Source: Actinomycetes bacterium (GTDB lineage: Bacteria > Actinomycetota > Coriobacteriia > Coriobacteriales > Eggerthellaceae). Taken from it: DNA of 64,000 bases. The notes below the pieces were generated by a model. That model was given only the letters and a program-made list of their open reading frames with translations, ran no database searches and had not been told where the DNA came from. The DNA lies in the NCBI GenBank assembly GCA_023394615.1, contig JAEXAI010000019.1:1-64000 (forward strand), written 5' to 3'. How positions within the stretch are numbered: position 1 is the first letter of the stretch; each line of letters starts with the position of its first letter. Shown here in pieces: positions 17,659 to 26,467 of this stretch. Both the position numbers and the translations under genes were made by a program.

Positions 17659-18025
17659 TATTGCTTGAAGGGGTTTATACGATTGCGCCATGGCATAGCT
17701 ACAATCGCATCATGTCGGGCGTCCATGCGCCTGCCGATTTGTCCGAACGAGTGCTTGCGCAGGCGCACGAACAAAAAGATGCTTGTGGTCGAAACGACGT
17801 ACCTACGTTGCTAGGAAATACAATAAGTAAGGGCAAGCGCAACGTTTCCGTTCGGTTTCGCAGGGGAAACCGCAACTGTTGCATTTGCCGTTGTAGTGTT
17901 GCGTTCACATTTTCAACCAACTGCGAAGTATACTGGCGCTATAGTACAGTGTGCGTTCTGGTTATAGCGTTGGGATTCCTGTAGAATCTGATGCGGCTCG
18001 TCCCGTTCAAAAGGAAGAAGTATCA
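17659..18025. other. 367-bp gap without a supported gene
   Basis: Contains short unsupported frames only. Near 17930-17955, GTATACT and TAGTAC lie close together and may form part of the promoter of the following membrane protein gene. Confidence 0.35.
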
Positions 18026-18565
18026 GTGGAAAACGCATCTGCACCCGAAGACAGGCAAGACCTTGCAAGAAGGGCGAATGCGATTCTGTCCGCTGGCATC
18101 TTTCTCTTCTTTGTCGCGCATATCGCCTTCGGGTGTGCTTTCTTGCTGGGTTTGATTACGGACTCTTTGGCCTTTCTTGTGTGGGTGGCTGTGGGGTTGG
18201 CGGGCGTGCATGTTGTGATGTGCATCGTGACCAGCTACAAGATGCTCAGCGATACCGTGCGTCCGCCCAGCGACAAAAAGAAGCGACATCTGGTTCTGAA
18301 GTGGGTCACTGGTGGGCTGGTGCTGCTTGTTGCCGGCGTTCACGTTGCGGTAGGCGGAGGCTTGCAAGAATCTGGTCGGTTGGTTGTGTTGCTGGTTGAA
18401 ATGGCTCTGGCGTTCTGCCTGGCCTCACATACATACATCGGGGTGAAGTCCCTGCTGAAGGATTTGGGAATCGCCCGACGCTATCGCACGGCTCTTCGCA
18501 TGGTCATATGCGTGCTTGCCGGGTTATGCATCATTTCTCTAGCATGCGGAATCGCTGCGACCTGA
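18026..18565 (+). CDS. Small histidine-containing integral membrane protein, unknown
   Basis: A protein of 179 residues. A short charged N-terminus is followed by four or five hydrophobic spans. Each of four spans has a histidine (FFVAHIAFG, LAGVHVVMC, LVAGVHVAVG, CLASHTYIG). That spacing recalls di-heme cytochrome b subunits such as SdhC/FrdC, but no family match is certain. A GTG start is chosen at 18026 because AAGGAAGA lies 8 bases upstream; an ATG at 17951 has no site. It converges on the ThiF-like gene. It could be a membrane anchor for a redox enzyme. Confidence 0.55.
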   Translation: MENASAPEDRQDLARRANAILSAGIFLFFVAHIAFGCAFLLGLITDSLAFLVWVAVGLAGVHVVMCIVTSYKMLSDTVRPPSDKKKRHLVLKWVTGGLVLLVAGVHVAVGGGLQESGRLVVLLVEMALAFCLASHTYIGVKSLLKDLGIARRYRTALRMVICVLAGLCIISLACGIAAT

Positions 18566-18609
18566 CCCTCGCTGCTTTTGCTTTGTGCCTAACGCTTTTG
18601 GCTCAGCTT

Positions 18610-19353
18610 CTATAACTCCACTGATTCCGTGCGCCCTGCCAGCAAGTCAACGAACAAAACCGACGCTCGCATCGCTTCAGGTCGCTGCAGAAGCACCTTT
18701 ATGGTTTCTGCCACCTGAATCGACGCGATGCAGGCAGGCGTGAAGGGCGGTTGGCCGCAATGCCGCGACGTCGATGCTGCATCGCCGTCGTCGGATGGCG
18801 GAAATCCTTCCGCGTCGTCATCGGGAAGCAGTGTGTCTGCCGTATCGTCATCGGGCCACACCACGCTTACCTGCCCATGCCAACCGGCGATGCCACCGAA
18901 TACCCACGGTATGCGGTTCCTCTTGCAGGCATCGGCCAGGATCCTACGCGTCGCAATGGAATCCAGCGCATCGACCACGCAATCGCAATCAGCGATTATC
19001 CCATCGGCATTCTGGGCGCTCAGGGCAGCTTGAATCGCCGTTATCTGCACGCTTGGGTTCACCTGCGCCATTCGCAGGGCGCAAGCTTCAACCTTGGGCG
19101 TTCCAAGGTTGCCCACGTTGCACAGAAGCTGGCGGTTCAGATTGCTTTCCTCGAACGTGTCAGGGTCGACTACCGTTATGGAGCCCACCCCCACACGCCC
19201 GAGCATTTCCACCGCGTAACCGCCCAAACCGCCGCATCCGATAACGGCGACTCGTTTTTCAGACAGGCAGATGCAGTCCTTTTCGGAAAGTGCATCTAGA
19301 TTGCGTATGTAGCGCTGCGATATCGTCATGGCTTCCACTCTTTTCGGACGCAC
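18610..19353 (-). CDS. ThiF/MoeB/HesA-family adenylyltransferase (E1-like)
   Basis: A protein of 247 residues. It has the nucleotide-binding VIGCGGLGGYAVEMLGRVGV motif, the family signature DPDTFEESNLNRQLL, and VVDALDSIATR. These enzymes adenylate the C-terminal Gly of ubiquitin-like sulfur carriers. It lacks CxxC zinc pairs at the end. It is the last gene of the AOR operon, overlapping the MoaD-like gene by the TAGTG junction, so a GTG start at 19353 is assumed; ATG at 19329 is an alternative. It probably activates one or both carriers for pterin (Moco/Wco) dithiolene synthesis. Confidence 0.88.
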   Translation of the reverse strand: MRPKRVEAMTISQRYIRNLDALSEKDCICLSEKRVAVIGCGGLGGYAVEMLGRVGVGSITVVDPDTFEESNLNRQLLCNVGNLGTPKVEACALRMAQVNPSVQITAIQAALSAQNADGIIADCDCVVDALDSIATRRILADACKRNRIPWVFGGIAGWHGQVSVVWPDDDTADTLLPDDDAEGFPPSDDGDAASTSRHCGQPPFTPACIASIQVAETIKVLLQRPEAMRASVLFVDLLAGRTESVEL

Positions 19354-19586
19354 TACCCGCTGGGGGCAATGGAGAACAGGCTTACCACATCACCGTCGTG
19401 CAAAACGGCAGAAAGCGGTGCGCGTCTTCCGTTCAAGCTTGCCATCAGCAGTTTTGCCTGAATCGGCCCACAGTGCACCGCTTTAAGCGCTTCTCCTAGT
19501 GTGGCATTTTCGTCTATCTGCAGCCAGCCACTGCTATCGAGTTTGTCGTGGGCGAACCACTCGGGCGCGAATACCTTGACACGCAT
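19353..19586 (-). CDS. MoaD/ThiS-like beta-grasp sulfur carrier, atypical C-terminus
   Basis: A protein of 77 residues with a ubiquitin-like beta-grasp pattern: an N-terminal MRVKVFAPEW strand, a central 'ATLGEALKA' segment and a terminal DGDVVSLFSIAPSG. Active carriers end in Gly-Gly, and this one ends Ser-Gly, which would be expected to weaken or alter thiocarboxylate formation. It overlaps the ferredoxin stop upstream and the ThiF-like start downstream by one or a few bases, so the three genes are translationally coupled. Confidence 0.72.
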   Translation of the reverse strand: MRVKVFAPEWFAHDKLDSSGWLQIDENATLGEALKAVHCGPIQAKLLMASLNGRRAPLSAVLHDGDVVSLFSIAPSG

Positions 19587-19801
19587 CAGGCGGACTGCAT
19601 TTCAATAGCCAGCATGGGGCAGTTTTTCTCGCATGAACCGCAGCCGATGCATTCACGCTCTCCCAATTCGGGAAAAGGGGTGTTGATGTCATCGAGGCCG
19701 ATTTTGCTCATGGTAATCGAGCTTACCGGACATGCCATGTAACATATCGCACAGCCCACGCAGGTGTCGTAATCGAATACGGGCTTCTTTTTTGCTGCCA
19801 T
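19586..19801 (-). CDS. 2x[4Fe-4S] ferredoxin
   Basis: A protein of 71 residues with two cluster motifs: CVGCAICYMACP and CIGCGSCEKNCP. AOR enzymes pass electrons to ferredoxin, and this gene starts 2 bases after the AOR stop with GGAGGAATAGCC before its ATG. It is therefore the likely dedicated electron acceptor of the adjacent AOR. Confidence 0.92.
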   Translation of the reverse strand: MAAKKKPVFDYDTCVGCAICYMACPVSSITMSKIGLDDINTPFPELGERECIGCGSCEKNCPMLAIEMQSA

Positions 19802-19803
19802 GG

Positions 19804-21777
19804 CTATTCCTCCTCCAGAGCAATCAAGGTGTCGATACCCAGCGCTTTGATGCACTCATCAGTGGGAACGCCGGTATCAGGATTCCATCCATATCCCTTC
19901 CACGCCAAACGGACCCCTTCATCGTTTTGCAACGTAATGCCTTTCAGCGGGCCTTCTTTCAGCGGCGGTTTGCCCGCCATGCGGTCGGGCAAGTGAACTG
20001 CTGCCGGATCGAATCCCTGCTTCACGTTGAACAACTGGCGAAGAGTTTGAATGCGTTTTCCGATTTCCATGTAGTAGTCACCATCGTGGTCGACGCCGTT
20101 GGCGGCATTTAGGTAAAGGAAGGGATTCCATGAATGCAAGCCGAATAACTGTCCATAATGGCAGCCGCCTAAAGCGTCGGATAGCATGGCATATGATCCG
20201 TTGGCTACCGCGCGCATGGAAAGCTCTTCGCGAGGCACAAGGTCGTCGGTTTTCTTTATCTTGTTCAACGGTGGGGCCCAGCTTACGTAATCCCATAGGC
20301 AAATCATGCCGTATTGCATGCTGCCGCCGGAAGTGTGCTTGCCGGGTGCGGCCTCGGTCACATATTCGATGGCCATTTGCGGGTCGTTGCGGCTGTCGTG
20401 CTCGGCGGGTTCTTGACCGCCCACATGAATGGCGAAATCCTTTCCGCCGTAACGCTCGCTTGCGCGTTTCACGCCATCAGCCAGGTCGTCGCCGATGCCC
20501 TGGCGGCTTATCATTTTCATGACCAGTTCCAGAATGGCTTCGGAATTTCCCCAGGAAAGCTCAAGACCATCGGTCATATCGGAAGTGAGCATGCCCTTTT
20601 CGTATGCCTCGATGGCCCAAGACACCGTCGTGCCTGCTGAAATGGTATCCATACCGGCATCGTTGAGCATGTCGTTTATTGCCAGCATCGTATCGGTGTC
20701 GCGGTTTCCCACCAGTGGACCGAATGCATTGATGGACTCGTATTCCGGGCGATGGGAGTTTTCGCGTTCGCTGAAATCCTGTACATCCAACACGGCACCG
20801 CACCCCAAGGCGCACGCATAGCAGTGGTAACTCTGCTTTTTGCGCTTAGCGATGATGTCAGGGTTGTACCCTTTGGTGATTCCCGGGAAATCCTTGATGC
20901 TGCCGCCCCAGTTTTTAACGGGCGAGTCTCCGGAATTCATGGCCATGGGAGATGTGGTGGTGCCCCATCTTTTGAGGATGGATGCGCTCATCATGCCGTC
21001 CATGGCGCTTTTCGATGACATTTTCCCCATCATCGTGCCGCCGAATGCCAGCATGCTCCCTTTGACCATCGAGGGCAGATGCGCTGCTTTCAGCGTGGTG
21101 CCCAACTCGCGGCTGAGGGCGTTCACGGCTTCGCGATCGGCGCAGGGCATGGGCTTTGATCTGCACAGCACCACGGCCTTCAGACGCTTTGCGCCCATGA
21201 CCGCGCCCAAGCCGCTGCGGGCGGCAATGCGCCCGTCTTCGTTGCATACGCCCGAGATCAAAGACAGGTTTTCTCCGCCTTGACCGATGCAGGCTACCGA
21301 AGGCTTCTTGCGATTCCAGTTATCTTCGGTAAGCAGCTTTTCGGATTCATTTGCGCCTTTACCCCAGTATTTCGACGCATCGCGAATCTCGACTTTTGTG
21401 TTGTCGGCATAAAGATAGACGGGTTTATCGGCTATGCCGCGCACAAAAATGCCGTCATAGCCGCATTGCTTGATAGCTGCAGCGAACATGCCGCCACAAC
21501 TAGCATCGCCCCATCCCCCGGTCAGGGGGGACTTGCCACATACCAGCCAGCGCCCGCACATGAAGGCGCCTGTTCCGGTCAGCGCACCGGTCATGAATCC
21601 CAAGATGTTGTCTGGTCCTAAAGGGTCTGCATTCGCTGGGATATGTTTCAGCAGATACCAAGCGGCAAGGCCCTTGCCGCCAAGCACCTTTTCGTAAACC
21701 TCGTCAGGAACAGCGCGCGCCTTTGTCGTGCCGTCGCTTAAGTTGACTTCCAGAATCTTTCCCGTACAACACTTCAT
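19804..21777 (-). CDS. Tungsten-dependent aldehyde:ferredoxin oxidoreductase (AOR family), copy 1
   Basis: A protein of 657 residues, close to the family's 600-660. The N-terminal domain carries the bis-pterin-binding pattern (GKGLAAWYLL, KSPLTGGWGDASCGG). The cluster ligands are CYACALGCG (C-x2-C-x3-C) near 320 and a later Cys in GGCHYGQLFG. AOR oxidises aldehydes to acids with ferredoxin as acceptor, using tungsten-bispyranopterin. Here it is flanked by a MoaD-like carrier, ferredoxin and a second AOR-type gene in one operon. AOR reversibility means it could also reduce acids; the in vivo direction is unknown. Confidence 0.93.
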   Translation of the reverse strand: MKCCTGKILEVNLSDGTTKARAVPDEVYEKVLGGKGLAAWYLLKHIPANADPLGPDNILGFMTGALTGTGAFMCGRWLVCGKSPLTGGWGDASCGGMFAAAIKQCGYDGIFVRGIADKPVYLYADNTKVEIRDASKYWGKGANESEKLLTEDNWNRKKPSVACIGQGGENLSLISGVCNEDGRIAARSGLGAVMGAKRLKAVVLCRSKPMPCADREAVNALSRELGTTLKAAHLPSMVKGSMLAFGGTMMGKMSSKSAMDGMMSASILKRWGTTTSPMAMNSGDSPVKNWGGSIKDFPGITKGYNPDIIAKRKKQSYHCYACALGCGAVLDVQDFSERENSHRPEYESINAFGPLVGNRDTDTMLAINDMLNDAGMDTISAGTTVSWAIEAYEKGMLTSDMTDGLELSWGNSEAILELVMKMISRQGIGDDLADGVKRASERYGGKDFAIHVGGQEPAEHDSRNDPQMAIEYVTEAAPGKHTSGGSMQYGMICLWDYVSWAPPLNKIKKTDDLVPREELSMRAVANGSYAMLSDALGGCHYGQLFGLHSWNPFLYLNAANGVDHDGDYYMEIGKRIQTLRQLFNVKQGFDPAAVHLPDRMAGKPPLKEGPLKGITLQNDEGVRLAWKGYGWNPDTGVPTDECIKALGIDTLIALEEE

Positions 21778-21791
21778 GCAATCTCCTCGAT

Positions 21792-22004
21792 TCAGCCCCC
21801 GTAGCTTTGGGGGATCAGTTTCACATCGTCTTCAGGCTGCACGACGATTTCGCGCGTACGCCCTTGGGCGATCTTTCCGTTCACAGAGATCAGGTAGAAC
21901 AGGTTCTCGTTTTCTGCGATTGGCGCAAACGTGTCGATAACATCGGCGATGCTCGACCCGTCGGCAATCTTTTGCCGCTTCCCATTCAACGTGAAGGTCG
22001 GCAT
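21792..22004 (-). CDS. MoaD/ThiS-like sulfur carrier
   Basis: About 70 residues, starting MPTFTLNGKRQ and ending PQSYGG, the canonical Gly-Gly tail needed for adenylation and thiocarboxylate formation. It lies between the two AOR genes, with its start overlapping or just after the upstream AOR stop (a GTG at 22016 is also possible). AOR operons commonly include such a carrier for tungstopterin synthesis. Confidence 0.82.
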   Translation of the reverse strand: MPTFTLNGKRQKIADGSSIADVIDTFAPIAENENLFYLISVNGKIAQGRTREIVVQPEDDVKLIPQSYGG

Positions 22005-22009
22005 GCTGC

Positions 22010-23740
22010 TCACCAATCCTTTTGCGTCAATTCACGATTCAAGAAGTAGTCATACATTTCCTGGAATTGGTCTTCGGGTGGATTGGCGGGTGCGTTCGTG
22101 ATAGCCGAGTTCTCCTCATAGAAAAACTTCGGTAGTTTCTCGATGCCGCCAACTCCGGCTTTTTCGTTGAATCGGTATTCCAGTGTCAATGTATCGGCTC
22201 CAAGCACGTCGATGATTTTCGGAGCCGGCCATTCTCCGCCATAGAGGCCTTCCATCCAATCTGTGAGGAAGCGCAAGTTGGCTGGGTCGAATTGGATAGG
22301 TATGGAAGCGAACATGCACATCAGGGAATCCACTGCAACGGATAAGGGTTCCGCCATTTTTGAAATGGTGTTCCAATTGCCTTCCGCATCAGGCACGGGT
22401 CCGCCTGCGGTATGATCTCCGCCTTGTGCCGATGACTGGAATATGGCACCCATCATGGGCATGCCGCGCGGGTCGTATGCAGGAAATGCCTGACCCTTGG
22501 TTTGCGGTGCGCGATCGGTTCCCAACACGGCCGAAACGTTGCGTAGTCCCGTCGGCAGCAGTTGGCCGTATTCCGTTTGGCCTTCGCGCATTTGACGGCA
22601 AAGCTCAAGGACCGCCGCACCATCGCCCCAGTCGATAAGCCCGACCTCCATCATAACTCCTAGTGCAGAACCCATCTCGATGGTGTCGACGCCGTAGTCT
22701 TCAGCCAACGTGGTCATGCGCGCTATAGTTTCGTAGTCGTCGATAAGAAGGTTCGAACCGCACAGTCCGATAGTCTCGTATTCGATTCCGCTTGCTAAGT
22801 ATTCGCCGTTTTTGTTCACGCGTTGCGAGCAAGCTACCACGCATCCGGGCTGGCAGGGCATACCGGCTTTGCCGTCGTATTCCTTTATGAATTCAGCGAA
22901 GGCCGGAGCATCGAGCTTGTCGACGCCATCAAAGGGAATGGACCTGAAATTTTTGACGGGCAGCACGCCTTTTTCCTCATTGCTGCGAATGGCCCCTGTC
23001 GTGCCGAATTGCTTTCTGCTTGAACATGCAGGGTGAGCGACGACGAGTTTGGCGTATTCTCGTGCGGCTTTGACCAGCCGTTGTTCGTCTGTGAAATCGG
23101 GTTTTATAGGTTTTTCGGGCGGGTCGAAGACGATGGCCTTCAAGTGTTTGCTGCCCATGATGGCCCCCAGTCCGCCACGGCCAGCCGTGCGGCAGGGCTT
23201 GCCGGTAACGAAGTCGGTAATCATGATGTTGGCGATGGGTTGCTGACGCTCGCCCGCAGGGCCGATGCACATGACCGCGCTTTTTTCCATATGGGCCTCG
23301 CGCAGCCGATTGACCAGGTCAAATGTGCCCATGCCGGCAAAACGGTTGGCATCCAGCAGTTCTTGTGTGCCATCGGCGCAAATGTGCAGGTAGAACCACT
23401 GTGAGGGGTCTGGTGCGCCCTCGACGATGATGGCCTTGATGCCATGCTGGGCTAGCATGTGTCCGGCCATGCCACCGCTGCTTGCTTCTTTGATGCCACC
23501 GGTAAGAGGTGACTTCGCCCCAACAGAAACGCGTTTTGTCGCTGTTACAGGGGTTCCGGCAAGAACGGTCGATGCGATAATGAGCTTGTTTTCGGGTCCC
23601 AGCGGATCGCAGATTGGATCGACCTCGTCGGTGATGATGCGGGTAGTGAGGCTTCGAGCACCAAAGCAGCGATACTTTTCAGGGATATTTTCGTAGCAGC
23701 CACTTTTGTTCCCTACGTTTATGCGGAGCATTTTCGTCAT
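22010..23740 (-). CDS. AOR-family tungsten oxidoreductase, copy 2 (divergent)
   Basis: A protein of 576 residues, shorter than copy 1 and clearly divergent. Pterin-binding segments are recognisable (KSPLTGGIKEASSGG, AGRGGLGAIMGSKHLKAIVF). The cluster ligands are spaced CQPGCVVAC (C-x3-C-x3-C) rather than C-x2-C-x3-C. The start at 23740 is fixed by AGGAGG 6 bases upstream; a longer frame to 23800 lacks a site. It is the first gene of the operon, just behind the promoter shared with tupA. Substrate preference may differ from copy 1. Confidence 0.9.
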   Translation of the reverse strand: MTKMLRINVGNKSGCYENIPEKYRCFGARSLTTRIITDEVDPICDPLGPENKLIIASTVLAGTPVTATKRVSVGAKSPLTGGIKEASSGGMAGHMLAQHGIKAIIVEGAPDPSQWFYLHICADGTQELLDANRFAGMGTFDLVNRLREAHMEKSAVMCIGPAGERQQPIANIMITDFVTGKPCRTAGRGGLGAIMGSKHLKAIVFDPPEKPIKPDFTDEQRLVKAAREYAKLVVAHPACSSRKQFGTTGAIRSNEEKGVLPVKNFRSIPFDGVDKLDAPAFAEFIKEYDGKAGMPCQPGCVVACSQRVNKNGEYLASGIEYETIGLCGSNLLIDDYETIARMTTLAEDYGVDTIEMGSALGVMMEVGLIDWGDGAAVLELCRQMREGQTEYGQLLPTGLRNVSAVLGTDRAPQTKGQAFPAYDPRGMPMMGAIFQSSAQGGDHTAGGPVPDAEGNWNTISKMAEPLSVAVDSLMCMFASIPIQFDPANLRFLTDWMEGLYGGEWPAPKIIDVLGADTLTLEYRFNEKAGVGGIEKLPKFFYEENSAITNAPANPPEDQFQEMYDYFLNRELTQKDW

Positions 23741-23771
23741 GGTGGACCTCCTGTTCATCGTCTGTAAGACG

Positions 23772-23820
23772 AGCATACGTGGCTGATGGGGGAGGTTCAA
23801 TTAAGAGAATCGGTCATTCT
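23772..23820 (-). promoter_or_regulatory. AOR operon promoter with upstream palindrome, shared with tupA
   Basis: On the minus strand: palindrome AGAAT-N5-ATTCT (23806-23820), then -35 TTGAAC (23795-23800), a 17-base spacer and -10 TATGCT (23772-23777). The AOR start is about 32 bases on. Bases 23769-23812 are identical to 26259-26302 upstream of the tungstate-binding protein gene. The palindrome's position just upstream of the -35 would suit an activator. Confidence 0.75.
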
Positions 23821-23885
23821 ATAAGGTTTTTGGCCTGCCGGGCTTTAGGTGTGCGAATGTTGGAAATGCGCTGGGCTCTGCAGCC

Positions 23886-24599
23886 TTAGGCCATGCGCTC
23901 GCCCAAGCGCCAGTAGTTCAAGAAGGTCTGCACATGAGGGTTTTTCGGATTGCCCAGCACCTGTTTCGCCGCGCCCTTCTCTATGATTCTGCCCTGTTCC
24001 AACACGATGATCTCATCGGCCAGCCTCCCTGCTTGGGCGGGGGAATGCGTGGCGAAGATGAGCGTGCATCCCGACTCGTGCCAATAGGCGATAAGCGCTT
24101 CTTCTATCTTGCTCTCACCTGCGATGTCGGTGGCCGAAGTGGGTTCGTCAAGCAGAATGATGGGCTGGTTCTGCGCGATGATGCGCGCTAGGGCCACGCG
24201 TTGCGCCTCACCTCCTGAAAGCTTGCTGGCGCGCTCCTTTTGGAAATCGGTCATGCCCACTTTTCCAAGCGCCGCAAGGGCACGGTCGGTTCTCTTCTCG
24301 TCACGCGGAAGGCCCAAGGACACGTTATGCAGGACAGTGCCGCTGAACATGAAGGGGTTTTGGGGCAGATAGGCAATGCCGCTCGTTTCGGTTGCATCGA
24401 TATGCACCTGCCCGCTTGTAAGTGGGATAAGTTGCGCTAGCACTTTGATGAGGGTTGTTTTCCCCGCACCGTTCGGTCCGATCAGAGCGTAGCGTTTCCC
24501 CTTTTCAAGACTTAGCTGTGGCACATCCAACACGCAGCGTGGATTTCCGTTCCTTGTTTTTGGATGGTAGACGACTCGCGCGTTTTCAAGGCTAATCAC
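23886..24599 (-). CDS. tupC: Tungstate ABC transporter ATP-binding protein
   Basis: A protein of 237 residues. Walker A is GPNGAGKTTL, Q-loop YLPQNP, signature LSGGEAQR, Walker B IILLDEPTSATD and H-loop THSPAQ. The GTG start overlaps the end of the permease gene and follows GAGGTGACC. Its place downstream of a TupA-type binding protein and beside two tungsten enzymes supports tungstate rather than molybdate as substrate. Confidence 0.88.
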   Translation of the reverse strand: MISLENARVVYHPKTRNGNPRCVLDVPQLSLEKGKRYALIGPNGAGKTTLIKVLAQLIPLTSGQVHIDATETSGIAYLPQNPFMFSGTVLHNVSLGLPRDEKRTDRALAALGKVGMTDFQKERASKLSGGEAQRVALARIIAQNQPIILLDEPTSATDIAGESKIEEALIAYWHESGCTLIFATHSPAQAGRLADEIIVLEQGRIIEKGAAKQVLGNPKNPHVQTFLNYWRLGERMA

Positions 24600-25278
24600 A
24601 ATCGGTCACCTCTTGGAGCCATTGGGCAAGGGCCATAACCGTAAAAGATATCACCAACAAGATGATGCCAAGCGCAAGTGCCATGTCGAAATTTCCCTTG
24701 TTGGTTTCCAGCACGATCGCCGTTGTCATGACGCGCGTTTTGTATTGGATGTTCCCGCCGACAATCTGAGCTGCGCCCACCTCGGAGATGGCTCGGCCGA
24801 ATCCTGTGAAGAACACAGAGAACAACTGGCTTTTGCACTCGATAAGCAGGCAGACGAACCGTTTCGCTTTGCCAAGGCCAAGGCCTTGCATTGTCTCGTT
24901 CATCAAAGGCAGCTTGCCCGCCGCAAAAGACTCAGAAAGGCCAGCGGCGATGGGCGTTATAAGCAATATCTGCGCAATCACCATGGCGGGTACGCTGTAG
25001 AGCAATCGATATTGGCCAAACGGGCCCACTCCGCACAGCAAGAAGAACACGATAAGCCCTGCGAGCACGGGCGGCAGACCCATCAGCATATGCATGAGCC
25101 GCAGCAGCATCTTCTTGCCGTGAAAACCTGAGAGGGATATCAAAACGCCGAGCGGAATACCGATGGCGCACGATATGAGGGAGCTCGTACATGACATTGC
25201 AAGCGTGGTTCCAATAATTTGTAGAAGCTCCTGATTGTCAACGAACAGGGAATTCGCCAACTCTTCCCAAAAACTCAT
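24592..25278 (-). CDS. tupB: Tungstate ABC transporter permease
   Basis: A protein of 228 residues with about five or six membrane spans. The EAA-like loop is ETMQGLGLGKAKRFVCLLIE, and GRAISEVGAAQIVGGNI then QYKTRVMTTAI is characteristic of TupB/ModB-type permeases. It lies 41 bases after tupA and overlaps tupC. Confidence 0.88.
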   Translation of the reverse strand: MSFWEELANSLFVDNQELLQIIGTTLAMSCTSSLISCAIGIPLGVLISLSGFHGKKMLLRLMHMLMGLPPVLAGLIVFFLLCGVGPFGQYRLLYSVPAMVIAQILLITPIAAGLSESFAAGKLPLMNETMQGLGLGKAKRFVCLLIECKSQLFSVFFTGFGRAISEVGAAQIVGGNIQYKTRVMTTAIVLETNKGNFDMALALGIILLVISFTVMALAQWLQEVTDCD

Positions 25279-25319
25279 ATCGTGCTTACCCGATCGGTCG
25301 CTCGTGCGCAGATACAGTG

Positions 25320-26228
25320 CTACTTGTAGGCTGCGTCAATAGTGAAGAACAGCTGCTCGCCGTAATCGCTCACTCCGTAGTCGCTGATGAGCTTCTGCGC
25401 CTTCGCGCTTGTCATCCAATCGACGAATGCTTGAGAGCCTTCGGTGTTCACTCCGGAAACTTTTTCCGGGTTTATGGTGACGAGCGAGTAAGTGTTTTTC
25501 AGGTCTTCCGATTCCCCCAAAACGATGGTGAGATCGTTTTTGTGCTGGTGCGAAAGATACGTTGCCTTGTCGCTCATGGTGTAACCCTGCAGTTCAGCGG
25601 TTTTCGTAATCGTGTCGCCCATGCCCGAGCCAACGCTCACGTACCAGCTGTCGCTTGCCGGGTTCGGTGTGTAGCCGACGGTCTTCCATATCTTCAATTC
25701 TGCCTTGTTTGTGCCCGAGTCGTCGCCGCGACTGACGAACGTCGTCTTTGCATCCATGATTTTCGTGAACGCATCTGCTGCCGTTGTGGATCCCTTCACT
25801 CCTGCGGGGTCGCTGTCTGGCCCAAGTACAACGAAGTAGTTGAACATGAAGGGAGTGCGCTCAAGACCGTATCCAGCATTTATGAATTCTTCTTCGGATG
25901 CCTTCGCATGTACGAGCAGTAAATCGGCATCGCCGGTTTCGCCCTTCTTTATGGCTGCGCCGGTTCCTGCCGAGGTTATCTCGAGCTTGTATCCGGTGTC
26001 CTCTTCGAAATATGGCTGTAGATAAGGCAAAAGTCCCGAGTCGTTTACCGATGTGGTGGTAGAGAGCCGGATGGTTGGGTTTTCCGGAGTTTTGGTTTCG
26101 CTTGAACTCTGTTTGCTTGTTTCGGAGCTGCTGCTCGACGAAGAGCTTTGCCCGACACAGCCAAAAAGGCCCGCTGCTGCGAGCACGCAACACAGTGCGG
26201 TCGCGATTATCAACTTGTGTTTTCCCAT
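25320..26228 (-). CDS. tupA: Tungstate-binding lipoprotein
   Basis: A protein of 302 residues. The signal peptide ends in a lipobox (AAAGLFGC), giving a membrane-anchored lipoprotein, followed by a Ser-rich linker. The mature start, IRLSTTTSVNDSGLLPYLQP, carries the TTTSxxxSGLL oxyanion-binding motif of TupA proteins, and SAGTGAAIKKGETGDADLLL is also typical. The start at 26228 is chosen for GGGGAAGG upstream. First gene of tupABC, transcribed from the promoter block shared with the AOR operon. Confidence 0.9.
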   Translation of the reverse strand: MGKHKLIIATALCCVLAAAGLFGCVGQSSSSSSSSETSKQSSSETKTPENPTIRLSTTTSVNDSGLLPYLQPYFEEDTGYKLEITSAGTGAAIKKGETGDADLLLVHAKASEEEFINAGYGLERTPFMFNYFVVLGPDSDPAGVKGSTTAADAFTKIMDAKTTFVSRGDDSGTNKAELKIWKTVGYTPNPASDSWYVSVGSGMGDTITKTAELQGYTMSDKATYLSHQHKNDLTIVLGESEDLKNTYSLVTINPEKVSGVNTEGSQAFVDWMTSAKAQKLISDYGVSDYGEQLFFTIDAAYK

Positions 26229-26261
26229 AGTTGTCCTTCCCCTGTCGTTACTTATACAACG

Positions 26262-26310
26262 AGCATACGTGGCTGATGGGGGAGGTTCAATTAAGAGAAT
26301 CGACGATTCT
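26262..26310 (-). promoter_or_regulatory. tupA promoter with palindrome, copy of the AOR promoter block
   Basis: Palindrome AGAATCGTCGATTCT (26296-26310), -35 TTGAAC (26285-26290), 17-base spacer, -10 TATGCT (26262-26267). Identity with the AOR promoter covers 44 bases, then drops. The palindrome differs only in its 5-base centre. This is a candidate site for a tungstate-responsive regulator. Confidence 0.75.
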
Positions 26311-26467
26311 GTAAAGTTGACAAAATGGCTTTTCGCATCGGGCGTGCGCGCCATGGTGGTTGTTGCGTCCGAGATGGGCGTGCGCGAATCGCCGCGAGCT
26401 GCGCCCGATGCGGGCATACGCTTACTGTTGCTTTCGAATCAAGCGCCTGGGCTGAGCGTGTGCGCAG

